DNA of 64,000 bases from Microcyclospora pomicola. Its lineage: Eukaryota > Ascomycota > Dothideomycetes > Capnodiales. Shown piece by piece: positions 31,100-43,060 of the stretch. Numbering within the stretch: the stretch's first letter is position 1; each line of letters opens with the position of its first letter. The notes below the pieces were generated by a model, which was given only the letters and a program-made list of their open reading frames with translations, was not told the DNA's origin and did not search any database. The translations under genes and the position numbers were made by a program. The stretch covers positions 682,001 through 746,000 of the forward strand of contig NHNY01000004.1 of NCBI GenBank assembly GCA_002786065.1, read 5' to 3'.

Positions 31100-31466
31100 A
31101 TGGCGTACTTCCAGCTGTCCGAAGAGACCAAAGTATGTCAAGCCCATCGCTGCCATCCCTGCTTGACCTCTCCTCCTCTAACCAGTCCGCAATGATAGGA
31201 GCGCATCTCTCGCATCATCGATTTCGCGCGCGTCGGCGTACATTACGGCTACCTTCCGCTCATCATCTATCTCGGCTACACTCGCAGCAACCCGCGGCCG
31301 TCATTGATCAGGTACGTTGGACAGAGCTATAGTATGATCTGGCGCAGGATTGGGCTGGCAACTGGATGTCGGCTCCAGTGTCATGTACCTTTGCAGCGAG
31401 AAGGCCATTATGAAACGAGCGCTGACGATGATTGCTCTCAGATTGTTCTCCCCGCTTGCGCAATAA
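31100..31466 (+). CDS. TOM7: Mitochondrial outer membrane translocase subunit Tom7
   Basis: Three tiny exons, 31100-31132, 31199-31311 and 31442-31466, encode 56 residues. The product reads [20 protein letters not shown], then [20 protein letters not shown], then [16 protein letters not shown]. This matches Tom7 from end to end, including the HYGYLPL transmembrane segment and the PRPSLIR tail. The last coding exon is only 25 nt and completes RLFSPLAQ and the stop. Introns are 66 and 130 nt with GTATGT and GTACGT donors. Tom7 is a single-helix subunit that modulates assembly of the TOM complex in the outer membrane. Without splicing the frame runs into unrelated sequence, so the gene is easily missed. 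Confidence 0.93.
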
Positions 31467-31747
31467 ACGGCAGATGCTCGAGTCGGCGTTCAGAGATGAA
31501 GGATGCGAAATGTACGATATGGGTGGGCATCGAAGAGACTGCTGGATTTCATGACGGACAGCGCGCAGTGTAAAGCATATGTAAAATGGGCATCCTATGG
31601 CGCACACGGTACCTCTGGCGCAGAGATGGTAGTGCCGAACATCAGTTTGGGACGTACAGCGAAAGGCTGAGCGAAGATGCTGGAACCCCCGTGCTCTGTT
31701 CAGCTCCAGCGTACCTACGATCAATATCATCTACATCACATCTCAAG

Positions 31748-34337
31748 CTATGATCTGTCCCTTCTGCCAAATTGCCCGGCAAGTCTGTCCCCGAGCTGTC
31801 CGAATCCAGCCCCAAGCCTGTTCCTATGTGTATCTTCTTGCTGCGGAGCCATAGACGTCTGCAATTGAGTCGGCGCAGCTCCCATCGGCGCAACCTTCTC
31901 CAGCAACTCCGGTCCCTTCAGCTTGTCCACCTTACCAAACAAGTCTTTGCTTTGGTTGATGTCGAAGAATACTTCTCCCTTTCCCTCGGCGGCATACCCC
32001 ATGAGCTCGGTCGTTTGACGAAGCTCCTCCAAGCTTTCTAGGAGCGCGGTGGGATTGCTCTCTTGACGCAAGTTCTTCACAAAGTCAACCAGATGCGCAA
32101 CGTCCATGCGGTATGCTCCAGCCGCTTGAGCGGTTATAGTCCGCACCATTGAATCAAGCGGGAGAATCAGGAGTGCCTTAGAGATGTGATTGAGAGCTTC
32201 GTAGTATATCTGCTCCTTGATTTGATCTGGTAGCCCAAGCAGCACCGAGTCCATAGTGTTCGCCAGGTACCTGGTGAGCTCTTGCATATATTGTGACACC
32301 TCGCTCGGGAGGTAGGTGCTGGTCCAGTCGTACTCGGCAGTCTCGATCAAATCGTCAATCTTGCTGTTGACCAGCTCGAAGATTCGTTTCTCCGCTCGCT
32401 TCTTCGACACCTTGAACTCCGCCGTGGCCGCCAACGTGATGGGTCCAGCGGCAGAGGAAGATGAACGAGCTTCAACGAGAACGCCCTCAAGGTCGGCACA
32501 AGCATGCTCAAAGTGATCAAGGTTGGTGAGGATTTGGACGATTTGTCCCGGATATTGAGTAGATAGAATGTCGACCAGTGTCCGGGCGACTTTCTGAACG
32601 AGTAACTCGTCCAAGTCTTCCTTGAGAGTGCGGTCGATGACGGTGGTGTGACGGAAGTGATCGTCGGAAAAGAGGTAGATCTGGCTCAAGAAGCTGCGAA
32701 TGTCGATACAGACGAGTGGGTACATCTGGCTGAAAGGCAAGACCAATGGATACGCGACTCTTTGCGGATTCTCCTGTCCACGTGGTGGGTTGTACCACGA
32801 CACGGAGATGACCTTGGCATATTCTTCGGCATTGTGCACCGGCATAGGCATATAGTCGTCAGAATCGATGATCTTGCAGTGATGTCAGCGTGGGACTGAA
32901 TGAATCAAATACATGCTGAACTTACCTCCTCAAAATCATCGCTAAATCGCTTCTTCAGTAGTGAACTGTATTTCTCGAATAGTGTAAGGAGCAAGCTGTC
33001 AAGACTGGCGACTGAGTAGCCCCAGCTATCCATGGTCTGAATGAACAGCGCAAGTACACCTTTAATCTTGAGCAGTTTCTCGTCATTGTCTACTTTCTGG
33101 AGAGCGGCTGTAATGAGACCAATGGCAGACTGGCAAAGGGTATCCCACAACTCGTCCACGTCAGACTGCGAGCGAAAGTTCTCTGTCCGCTGCATTGTCG
33201 CTTTCTCGACAATGGCAAATCCTGCCACACCTTCAAGAAAGCTTGACAATGGACCGGTCTCCTCATCAAGAAGATCAATGCTCTGGGGAATGAGGAGATC
33301 CTTTTGTCGGCGGCGAGTGGCCGCGTAGTCGGCTCTAAATTTATCGGTTTGTCCAAGTGCTTGGTATATGTGTAAGCATTCAAACAACGGAGAGAAGTCA
33401 ACCTGAACTTCATCGTTGTTGAGAACATCAAATTCTTCTGGCTCATCCGCGGCCATCTCAATGGCAGAATTCAGCTTGAAAGAACCTAGATACGGATCCC
33501 GCTCAGCTCTCTCACTTTGCCGTGCGCGTCGCATCTCTGTGTGATAGAACGCAACTTCTCCGATGAACTCGGAGATCTCGCGAATACGAAACAGCCACGT
33601 GTTCAGATCTGTCATGACCGCATCGGCGATCAAGCGTTGCGTGGCTGGCACCGACATTTCGATCATTTCTGCGATCTTGTATCGCGTTACTTCGCGGAGG
33701 TGCACATTCTGAAGCTCGTCCAGCGCTCGCAATGCCGCATAGTGATTCTTTTTGCTCAACAAATCGTGCACCTGGTTGGCTAGTCTCAGCACTTCGAGAC
33801 AATCTTTCAATGCCTGAGTGGTGTCATCAATATTCTGACGCACACCACGAGAGTCTACGAGTGCTTTCTTCTGCTCGGCCAATTTCTCGGTACTGGTTTC
33901 GATGCTACGACTGAGTTCCATGATCTCGGATGTCAAGCTCACTGTACCCTCACGCACAGACTGAAGCTGATTGACAGAGCCAATGAACTCTTGGTGATTG
34001 GTATTACATATGCGCTCAATCTCAGCCTCCCGGTTTGCAGAGACATGGTTGAGAGCATGTAGAAGAGGCGTCACCTGTGTCTGCGTTTGCGCGGTCTTGA
34101 GCAACGGGATCAGCTGGTCGAGATAGTCGGTCTCGGAAGATGATAAGATGATCTACAAAGCCATGCTTGTCAGCAGTCGTCCAGAACTTGAAACAAAGTT
34201 CACAGCGCGAAAGCTAACCGGCAGACAGCCCAAGTCAACTACACCAATGAAGCTGGCTTACTCGAACCAAACCTACGTACCTGTTGCACCGCGCCTGTGA
34301 GCTCATCGTATGGTTCTCCTGTGATAACACCCGGCAT
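31748..34337 (-). CDS. SEC15: Exocyst complex subunit Sec15
   Basis: Three exons on the minus strand, 34337-34281, 34152-32926 and 32872-31748, give 802 residues. The first exon contributes MPGVITGEPYDELTGAVQQ. The N-terminal part is coiled coil (about residues 45-120, with LMELSRSIE-like heptads). The rest is helical rod, including the conserved FLSQIYLFSDDHF and YMQELTRYLANTMDSVLLGLP stretches of the C-terminal Sec15 domain. The tail after residue 740 is Gln/Gly/Arg-rich and probably disordered. Sec15 binds the Rab GTPase Sec4 on secretory vesicles and links it to the exocyst for tethering at the plasma membrane. Length fits fungal Sec15. Confidence 0.94.
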
Positions 34338-35595
34338 TTTGGCAGCACGACCGCAGGTCGACGCTTAGTGAAAGCAATACGAACTCCAGCACAAAGGCAA
34401 TGCGACGGACTACAGCCCTGTGCCACAATCCTTGCTTTACTTTATATTCGCCTGCCAAGCATCTCACGGCACGATGTGGCGGCTCGATAAGTGCCGGACG
34501 CAGACTACTCGTTCGTCAGTCAGTCTCACAACTAAGGGAGTGTTATGCCGAGTCTGGCAGCTCATCGAGTCGAGTCGGGACTGATAAGCAGAATCATCAA
34601 CCCACCTAAGAGCAAACACTGGCAGAGAGCTTGCACCGCCCAGATCCTGAAGATTGAATGAAAATTATCGCAGCCCGAAACGGACCGCAGAAGTCATCGC
34701 ATGACAACTAGAGGAGTGAGGTCCCGGCAACAAAGTCGCGATCTGGTCATCAGCCACACCTGGTCCAAGCTGCCGCTCTTAGCGCGAATCTTGTGTTTCT
34801 AGCGCATGATCCTGGCTCACTCGCTCTATCAAAATGGAAATGCTGGTGAACGTCAAATGTCACGATATTCGGTGATGCAAGAACATGACGACCTAATCAA
34901 AATGGTGGAAGTGTGCGCATCAGCTACGTTACTCATCGAGAAGCTCAGCCTGTGACAACGAGAGACTTAGCAATCGAACACCTCACGATTCGCCCGATTG
35001 AGCTTTGGAAGCGTATACAAGCCAATTGACTTGATCCTCGTCAATGGGTCTGTCACAGGAGCAGAATCGATTCGCAGATGTCCAATGTCCGCTTTGCATG
35101 CGTGGTCAGACGAGGGAAGTGTGGTTTGATTCCCTAGCCGGTGTTGCTCGGCCGGCGCAGACTGCTGAAGTTCCTGGCGAGATGTCGGGGATCTAATCAA
35201 GATCAATCACTGGATCGCATGTTTCTCATGTTCTGTCCCGCCAAGCCCATAGGGCTGCTTGTCATCACGACGTGCAAGAGCAGGAGCTGCACGTGGAACG
35301 TGACGCACCGCGAATTTCCGCCCTTTTCTGTCTTCGATATCTCCTTACTCAACTTGACTCGACTCCACCACACCACCTCACCCTTCACCGCACCTCGCAT
35401 CACCCCGTCCCCTCCCTTATCACCCTCGTTTGACCTTCATCTTTCATTCCTTGAGCACAACCTTCTTCGGTATCGCACACACCTCATCCCCCATCCTTCG
35501 TTCAGTCCATTTCTTGTGCTTGGTCGGCACGCAAGCATTGCAGCTTCAGCACTTTCTACTGAGCAGCACCACTCCTTCAGCTCACGTTCAGCACC
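34338..35595. other. Divergent intergenic region SEC15 / Mei2-like gene
   Basis: SEC15 and the Mei2-like gene start outward from here. The right 300 bases are C/T-rich, consistent with a long leader of the Mei2-like gene. No gene, tRNA or repeat recognised; a GGTTTGATTCCC word near 35125 is not part of a tRNA fold. Confidence 0.5.
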
Positions 35596-38197
35596 ATGAC
35601 CATGGCTGACATCACCCTTGGTCTGGCCGCCAACAAGGCCACCAACAACACACGCTCTCCAAGCCCAAGGAGCATCTCCACCATGAATGGTGGCAGCGCC
35701 CAGTAAGTCTCATCTCTTTCCCACCACGAATCTAGTTCTGACAAGACTGCAGTCAGCTCTCCGCACAGGAGAACTTCCACCAGCGCGTGGCCCTGCCCAA
35801 GAGCGCTCCGTCCTGGGCGGGCGCGCCACAGGCACCCGGTCGCACTTCGCCGAATGGTGACCCATTCGCTGTCAACATGCACAAGAGCCGCTTGAGTGGC
35901 GACGCCTCTGACTTCAAGCCAAACGGAAACGTGACTGCTGCTGTTGCCAAGCCCAGGCCTTCGCCCATCACTATGCTTGCTCGTGACAGTGAAGCTGACG
36001 ACGAACCTGTCATTGTGAGCTCGCAGCAGACTATGCGCCCAGGGCGCGACATTCCCCGCATGCAGCATCCTGTGGGCTCCCGCACATTGGCTTATAGCCC
36101 CACGCGCCCGCGTGAGTACTACACCACCGACGTCGGTCCCAATGTGGGCTTTCGTGGCGGGCACTTTGTCAAGATCGAGAACGTCCAGAAGTCCAGGGTC
36201 GAGCTTGCTTTCAAAATGTTGAACGAGCAGGTAAGTACCGACCTCGTCTGCGTCATGAACTACGCCTAACTTACGTGCTTACAGTTCGGCTGGTCGAAGA
36301 AATTGTATGCTCACAAGGTGGCGCAGCATGATGCTTCAGTCTATTCCACGCACATGATCTGCTTTGATGACCTCCGTGATGCTGAAGGTGCCAAGGGCGA
36401 CATTGAGATCACCGACTCGTCCTGGGTCATGTCACACATTTCTCAGACTGAGTTTGCCACGGCGAAGTCGATCGACGACATGCAGCCTTCCACTTCTTAT
36501 TTCGATGGACAGGTCCTGTTCGAGGCCATCTTCCAAGGTCTCAGCGACAACTTCAATAAGGACGCCGGCCAGAAGATTGTCGAGGCGCTTGCAGCACAGT
36601 ATGGAGATATCCATGCTTTCAACTCCGTGAACACTGCGAGCAGTCCCCGCTGGCAGTACCGCATCGAATACAAGAGTATCCGCTCTTCCAAGGCCGCCAT
36701 TGCCAGACTTGCCACACAGACGCCTGCCGTGCGCTATGTATGCATATGTTTTTTTGGTCTTTGCAATGGGATATCTCACTAACTTCATCATAGGACTGGG
36801 CCATCACGGCCAAGCCTTATACAGCCAGTTCGTTCGTAACCCCCACCGTCTCTCCACACAAGCCGGAGGGGGTCGAGAAGTACGTCAGCCCGACGGGTCG
36901 TACGGCATGGACCATCAACGAGTATGGCGAGCAGACTATGATTGTCCCGACTCGCGTGGTACCTCCTGTTGTTGGTGCCCAGTCCGCCATGACGTACACG
37001 CCAGTCCGTGATCGTTGGAACTCCGACCCTTCGCCACGCTCGCCGGCCTATGACCTGGCTGGTGAGGTCGGCACGCCTCGCTCGAACAGCTTCAACGTCG
37101 GCACCTACGGCCGCTTCAATGGCAGTGGCGGCAGTGGTAGCAGTGGCAGTGTCAGCCCAGCGGCCGTCACGCCACAGACTGTGGTCCCGTGGAAGATCGA
37201 GAATGGGCAAGATGTTCGCACCACGCTCATGCTCCGCAACATCCCCAACCGTTTGACGGTCTGGCAGCTCAAGGCCATTGTCGATCGCACTTGCCACGGC
37301 ACGTACGATTTCATCTACTTGAGGATGGACTTTGCCAAGAATACCAACGTCGGGTACGCTTTCATCAACTTCATCGACCCCGCGTACATCCTCTGCTTCG
37401 TCGGTGATGTCCTCGGTAAGCCGTGGGCCGGTCGCTCTAACCGCTTGGCTGAAGTGTCGTACGCCACGATTCAAGGTCTCGACTGTTTGATCGAGAAGTT
37501 CCGCAACTCCGCCATCATGGATGAGGCGCCCGACTTCCGTCCCAAGCTCTTCTTCACCATTGAGAACGCCTCAGAGGACAACTTCATCTCAATCGAGCAG
37601 CCGTTCCCAGCTCCAAACAACATGACCAAGAAAGCCAGATCCCAGGACAATGCGGGCTCCATCGGTCTCTTCGCTCCTCGTACCAGCTACATGACTCGTG
37701 ACCGTCATCGCCATTCGCAGTATGACCGCGGAACCCCAGCTCAGCTTCAGGAGGATTTTCACTACCAGACGTCCCCAGTCCGTTACGGATACTCTGGCAA
37801 CATGGTCGCTGCTCCGCCGCCGCCACCATTCATCTACCCTGGCATGAGCGGTCCATTTCCCGCTTTCCAGCCCATGTACAATGGCGCGCAGTACAGCTAC
37901 ACCAATGACGGCTACGCGACGCAGCCCCCAATGGGCCACTCTGATGCATACACCGGCTTCAACGCCCCCGACCACAGCTACGCTTTCAATGGCCGTGTCA
38001 TCGCGTATGACCACGGGGGCTTCCCGGTCATGGACACGCCACCGCATGCTCGCAACGTCGTGCACTCATCCCCTAGGTACCCCAGCCGTATGGGCAACAT
38101 GCGCGGCGGACCACCCAGCCCACGCGGCCAGCAGCTATCCCGCTACCCATACGTCGATGAGATGCCTGAAGTTGCTGAGGCCGATGAGCCTCAGTAA
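35596..38197 (+). CDS. Mei2-type RNA-binding protein
   Basis: Four exons, 35596-35702, 35753-36230, 36285-36737 and 36794-38197, encode 813 residues. The diagnostic C-terminal RRM of the Mei2 class lies at about residues 485-590, with RTTLMLRNIPNRLT, then YDFIYLRMDFAKNTNVGYAF and INFIDP. An upstream region around residues 180-330 (HFVKIENVQKSRVELAFKML, GWSKKLYAHKVAQHD) may be a degenerate RRM. The rest is Ser/Pro-rich, with Pro/Gly/Tyr repeats near the C terminus. Fission yeast Mei2 binds meiRNA and drives meiosis; filamentous fungal relatives may act in development, but that is inference. The start has two nearby ATGs (MTMAD); the first is used. A C/T-rich leader precedes it. Confidence 0.88.
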
Positions 38198-38911
38198 GCT
38201 TCTCAGCACCTCTGTTGGGTCCAGCATAGCCTTGGCATGTTGACACCAGACGTTCACGAGTCGTCACGTCGACAAAGGGCTAATCGCCCTCGCTGTTGGC
38301 TTCGACGAGTCTGGATGTACATTGGGGCCTTCGTCAGATACCCACACAGCGTTGTTTGATTTCCTATGCTGCATTGTTGAGAGAAGATTCGACAAAGTGT
38401 TTTTGATTCCTATGGTGTACGACCAACTTTCACCATGAAGGGCTGGCCATGTTGCTGACTTGTTTGCTGACGATTTGCTGTCCCACGCCACCACTGGTGC
38501 GCATGAACGATTGTTGAACGATGAAAAAGATGCTGCGGTGCAAAGGACTTATGTAGAACTACCTCAGCTTCAGTGTAGTACTACATAATGCCAAAACTGT
38601 TCACGTCCCCGAATTGTCTGTTCTATTTCGATCTTTCTTCGCTGTCAGAACAGCACGCCAGATACTTCAGTAAATGTTGTGATTGTGTTGAAGATGAAGG
38701 TTACGGTATGGACGAAGCGTGGTGATGTTGCTCACCAAGCACGGATCAGAGAGTGAACTTTGAGCAACACGTCTACATTTCAAGCTGCGACAGTACTACA
38801 CGTGCACCACAGCACATCTTCCAGTCATTACCCCGTGGCGAAAACATACATACATGTCCTTATTCCATCTCCTTGCCTCTGCTTGTACATGCGTAGTCCA
38901 TACCGCCTAGG
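38198..38911. other. Intergenic region, Mei2-like gene / LAS21
   Basis: This gap holds the 3' flank of the Mei2-like gene and the LAS21 promoter. No feature recognised. Confidence 0.5.
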
Positions 38912-41877
38912 ATGGCGAAGCAGAAAGGTGGTAGGTTACTAACGCTCACACTCGCGAATGTGCTTCTGCCAATAGCCGTGCTCGTCTTTGCGTCGGGTTT
39001 CTTCCCCTTCAAACCATTGTTACCTGGTCTTGCTACCTTCGGATCCGATGTCGACCTCGATGAGAAGCCCATCTTTGACCGTGTGGTCTTCATGGTCGTG
39101 GACGCATTGCGCTCGGACTTCGTCTATGGACACAATTCTGGCTTTAGCTTCACGCAAAGGTATGACAGACAACTACGCATATGTTCTTGTTTCCTACGCT
39201 TGAGCAGCGTATGCTGATTTGCCATCTAGTCTGATTCGCGATGGCGCTGCCATCCCGTTGACCGCTCACGCAACACCGCCAACCGTGACCATGCCGCGCA
39301 TTAAAGCCATCACGACAGGATCCGTACCCTCCTTCGCCGATCTCATCTTCAATCTCGACGAGTCCTCGGGCGGGTCGTCGCTCGCCGGTCAAGACACCTG
39401 GCTTGCGCAGATCCGTGCCCGAGGCGGCAAGCTGGTCTTCTACGGTGACGATACCTGGCTCCGCCTGTTCCCCAGCGATGGCTTCTTCCTGCGTGCCGAG
39501 GGCACGAGTAGTTTCTTCGTCTCGGTCAGTAGAACTGGCCCTGGTAACGCACTGCCATCATGATAGATACAGATTTAGCTGAGACAGAAATCATCAATAT
39601 AAGGATTTTACTGAAGTCGATACCAATGTCACCCGTCACGTCCCGCAAGAGTTGGCACAAAGTGATTGGGAAGTGATGATCTTGCATTATCTGGGTCTGG
39701 ACCATATTGGACACAAAACCGGGCCACAGGGCCCAAGCATGCTGCCGAAACAGACGGAAATGGATGGTATCGTGAAGATGGTCTACGAAGCTATGGAAAG
39801 ACAAGCGCAACATCAAGATACGCTTCTGGTACTCTTGGGTGATCACGGCATGAACGCTGCTGGTAATCATGGTGGTAGCGGCGTTGGCGAAACAGAGCCG
39901 GCGTTACTGTTCGCCAGCCCGAAGCTCAAGGCAAGAAGGGGGAGGACAGATTATGAGTGTCCGACTAATCCCAAGGAAGGGACCGAGTTTCATTACTACG
40001 ACAAGGTCGAGCAGAGTGATATCGTCCCGACACTTGCGGGTCTCATGCGATTCCCAATTCCGAAGAACAGCCTGGGCGTGCTGATCAGAGCATTCAAAGG
40101 GATGTGGTCAACCGAAGGGACATATCTTTCCTTTCTGCGGCAGAACTCTTACCAAATGCGCCAGATCGTGGAAGCAACACTTGGCCAGGATCTTTTCTCC
40201 TGGAAAATGCAAGCTCAGAGCGACCAGATGCACAACTCGATGCCATCAGCTTGTCAGAAGAACGATGAGGTGGCTGATGAAATGGCATGCTGGCTGGCTC
40301 ATGCCGAGCATCAAGTGCAGCGCTCCTCGCACGACCAGTTGGCCAACCTTTCAACCTCTCGAGAAGAAGCTTACACCGCATTCCTGACTCTCGCGCAAGA
40401 AGTTCTGAGCAACACAGCAAGCTCGTATGGCATTCCCCGCATGGTGGCTGGGATGGCTACCTCTTTCATGGCTCTGGCTTTCTGCTTGTACAGTTTCCGA
40501 GATGTCTGGCCTCCATCTCTCGCCAGCACCACCTTCACCATCATCAGTGCGCTTTATGGCGTTATGATGTTCGCCAGTAGCTACGTCGAAGAGGAACAGC
40601 ACTTTTGGTATTGGTTGCTGCCGGCATGGATCGCGATAGACAGCACCAAGAATCTCTCTCTGGCTCGCACGTCTCGTGAACGCTATCGGGTGGCCACAGC
40701 TGCAGTCACAATACTAGCTGTTCATCGCATCGCCATCCGCTGGAACCAAACCGGGCAGAAACATGCCGGGGAGCAGGATATCGTGCATACTTTCTTCCCA
40801 GATCATCACATCTTCATGTGGATTCTGATCATAGCTACCTATGGGTACAACGGTTTGGCACTTGTCCAATCTACTTTTGCCGACATGGTCCCGACAGGGC
40901 TTGCGGCTATACTCGCCGTTGCACTTGTTTCACCGGCATTCATCTTCAAGCTCAACTTCACTCAAGCTGATGCCCCCGAGCTTGTGCAAGGACTTGGATC
41001 TCAGATTATGGATTGGACATCGGGCCTTGATCTGGTCACCCAGGCACAGATCGCATTCGTCTTGCTGGCACTTGTCACAGTAGCCGTGTGTATGCTAGCT
41101 GTCGCCCTCACGCGGTCAACTGTCCTGGCGGGTCCTGGGGCTCCTGCTGTACGGACACCGCTCCCGGAACGACTCCATTACCTGTTAACACTCTTCCTGA
41201 TCACGCAAAGTCGAGCTCCCAACATCCCGCTCTTCCTCGGTATGGACCTTCAGCGGAAGTCCCTCCGAGCACTCTTGCATGGGAGGGACAGCTCTCCGCA
41301 GTCCAAACGAAACGCTTCAGTTTCTGCCGTTCAGCTGGCCACTAGCGTACTCCTACTCTCGCACACCTATTTTTTCTGCTTCGGCGGCTCCAACTCCATT
41401 TCAAGCGTGGACCTGAGTAACGCGTACAACGGCGTCCGTGAGTACAGCATCGTCGCCGTAGGCGTCCTGCTGTTCTCCGCCAATTGGACCGGCCCGATCT
41501 GGTGGTGCAGCGCGGCCGTTCTGCTCACTTTCACCAAAGCCTCGAGACCTTTGTCGGTCCCTAAGCCGCGTACTGGCAGGAGCTGGGTGGACGCGGAGCG
41601 TGAGAAGCTGCGCCAGGAGAGCACGGCCGCTGCGGGCGGGCATGACAGCCAGGATGAGATTGACACCTGGCTGACCTACGTCTCGTCCATGACCGCCTAT
41701 ATCGCTGCGAGCTTGCTGGCGGTCATGGCGGCGTGCACCGCTTTGCGGACACATCTGTTCATATGGACAGTGTTCAGTCCTAAGTATCTGTATGCTATGG
41801 CTTGGTGTGTTGGCTGGCATTTGCTAGTGAATATTGGGCTCGGGAGTATGCTAAGAGGGCTGGGACAGGTGGGGTGA
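38912..41877 (+). CDS. LAS21: GPI ethanolamine phosphate transferase 2
   Basis: Three exons, 38912-39159, 39230-39524 and 39604-41877, give 938 residues. The protein adds ethanolamine phosphate to the second mannose of GPI anchors in the ER. After one N-terminal membrane helix comes an alkaline-phosphatase-fold luminal domain. It has VVDALRSDFVYG (metal-binding Asp 64), the nucleophile block ATPPTVTMPRIKA (Thr near 101), LHYLGLDHIGH and LGDHGMNAAGNHGG (metal ligands). About a dozen helices fill the C-terminal half. Splicing joins SSFFVS to DFTEVDTNVTRHVP, as expected for the family. Both introns (70 and 79 nt) are needed for an open frame. Confidence 0.94.
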
Positions 41878-41932
41878 TACATCGGAGAAGCTACGTCTGA
41901 TACGCAGCGATGGCTTGAAAGACATATATCGA

Positions 41933-42709
41933 TCAGAAATTGGCAAACAGATCATCGATAGCATTACCGCCTTTCCGCTTTCTCTTCTTCTTCTTCACGG
42001 ACAGGTCGGTCGTGCTGCCTCGCTTCAAGCTCGTCGAGGTCGGCAGATCATCTTTCTTCATTTCATCCGGTTCTGCTTGCGCCTTCGTAGCAGTCCGGTC
42101 GTCTTCGTTGGTCGGCACATTGTTCGTGCTTAAGTTCTGATAGACAGCTGACCCGTCCACATCGTCTCCGCCCCGCTTGATGACCTCGCCTACATCCTCA
42201 ACCTGCTCATCACGCTTGACACTCGCAGTCCCCTGCTCCCACTCCTCCCTGGCGAACTGCTCTAACACTCTCTCGATCTCCGCCTGGCCCAAATCCTCCA
42301 GTTTCGCCGCGATCCCCGTCGTCCCGCACACCTCCGCCAGCGCTGCAAGCAATACCAACCCCAGAACCGCGAACCGCTTATCTGCAGTCGTCTGCGAGAA
42401 GGCGCGGTGCCATTTCGCCACCAGCGTCTGCTGCCAGAAGGCCAGCCGATCCTGGATGCGAGAGCGCAACTGCGGATCGCGAAGCTTCTTTTGCGTACGT
42501 GCGAAATGTGTCGATGGGACGGTGTTCAGCTGAGCTATGTCTCTGACGAGGAAGTTGAGTTGACGCCGGAAGACGGAGAAGTGTCGCCACCAGATGCTGT
42601 GGCGGTGCTGGTTGTGGTTGCGGTGGTGGAACAGATGGAGGAGATCCGAGATGTGCTGTGAGGCGGCTTGTTGGTCGGTGGTGAACGCAACGGTGACTAC
42701 TTGGGCCAT
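41933..42709 (-). CDS. RMP1: RNase MRP subunit Rmp1
   Basis: Single exon, 258 residues from ATG 42709 (MAQVVTVAFTT). An in-frame ATG at 42781 would add 24 residues (MQHKLLCTG) that look like leader sequence. The signature LHLFHHRNHNQHRHSIWWRH, then FSVFRRQLNFLVRDI, identifies the RMP1 domain at the N terminus. A short hydrophobic helix follows (FAVLGLVLLAALAEVCG). The C-terminal third is Lys-rich with a nuclear signal (KKKKRKRKGG). Rmp1 is specific to RNase MRP, which processes rRNA and some mRNAs, and is not in RNase P. It is divergent from the karyopherin gene. Confidence 0.88.
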   Translation of the reverse strand: MAQVVTVAFTTDQQAASQHISDLLHLFHHRNHNQHRHSIWWRHFSVFRRQLNFLVRDIAQLNTVPSTHFARTQKKLRDPQLRSRIQDRLAFWQQTLVAKWHRAFSQTTADKRFAVLGLVLLAALAEVCGTTGIAAKLEDLGQAEIERVLEQFAREEWEQGTASVKRDEQVEDVGEVIKRGGDDVDGSAVYQNLSTNNVPTNEDDRTATKAQAEPDEMKKDDLPTSTSLKRGSTTDLSVKKKKRKRKGGNAIDDLFANF

Positions 42710-43060
42710 GGTCTTTCTCGTCTTGTCTGAGGTCTCATGATGCTCTAACGCTTGGCCTGTACACAGAAGTTTGTGCTGCATCGCCTTTCACTTCATTGCC
42801 TTTTCGAGGCCTATCGGGTCTTCCCGCAATACTAGCGTCGCGAACGATAGGAACATTTGTGTGCCACGGAGGACGCACTACCTCACTGTTGTGCTTGAAA
42901 CAAACATATCTACCTGATCATCTGTCTCTACCGTCCGCTTCAACTCTTCCCTCCCTCACCGATGCTCACCTTTATCGATCCCGTCTCCAGATTGGCCATC
43001 GAATGCTCTTGAACTTTCCAACTGTGTTGGCCTCCCTCGGCCATTGAGGCATTGGCCACT
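42710..43060. promoter_or_regulatory. Bidirectional promoter RMP1 / karyopherin gene
   Basis: RMP1 and the karyopherin gene start outward from this 351-bp gap. No specific site assigned. Confidence 0.5.

Noticed and set aside
35115-35140. GGTTTGATTCCC word resembling a tRNA T-arm
   Set aside because: No matching stem or cloverleaf nearby.
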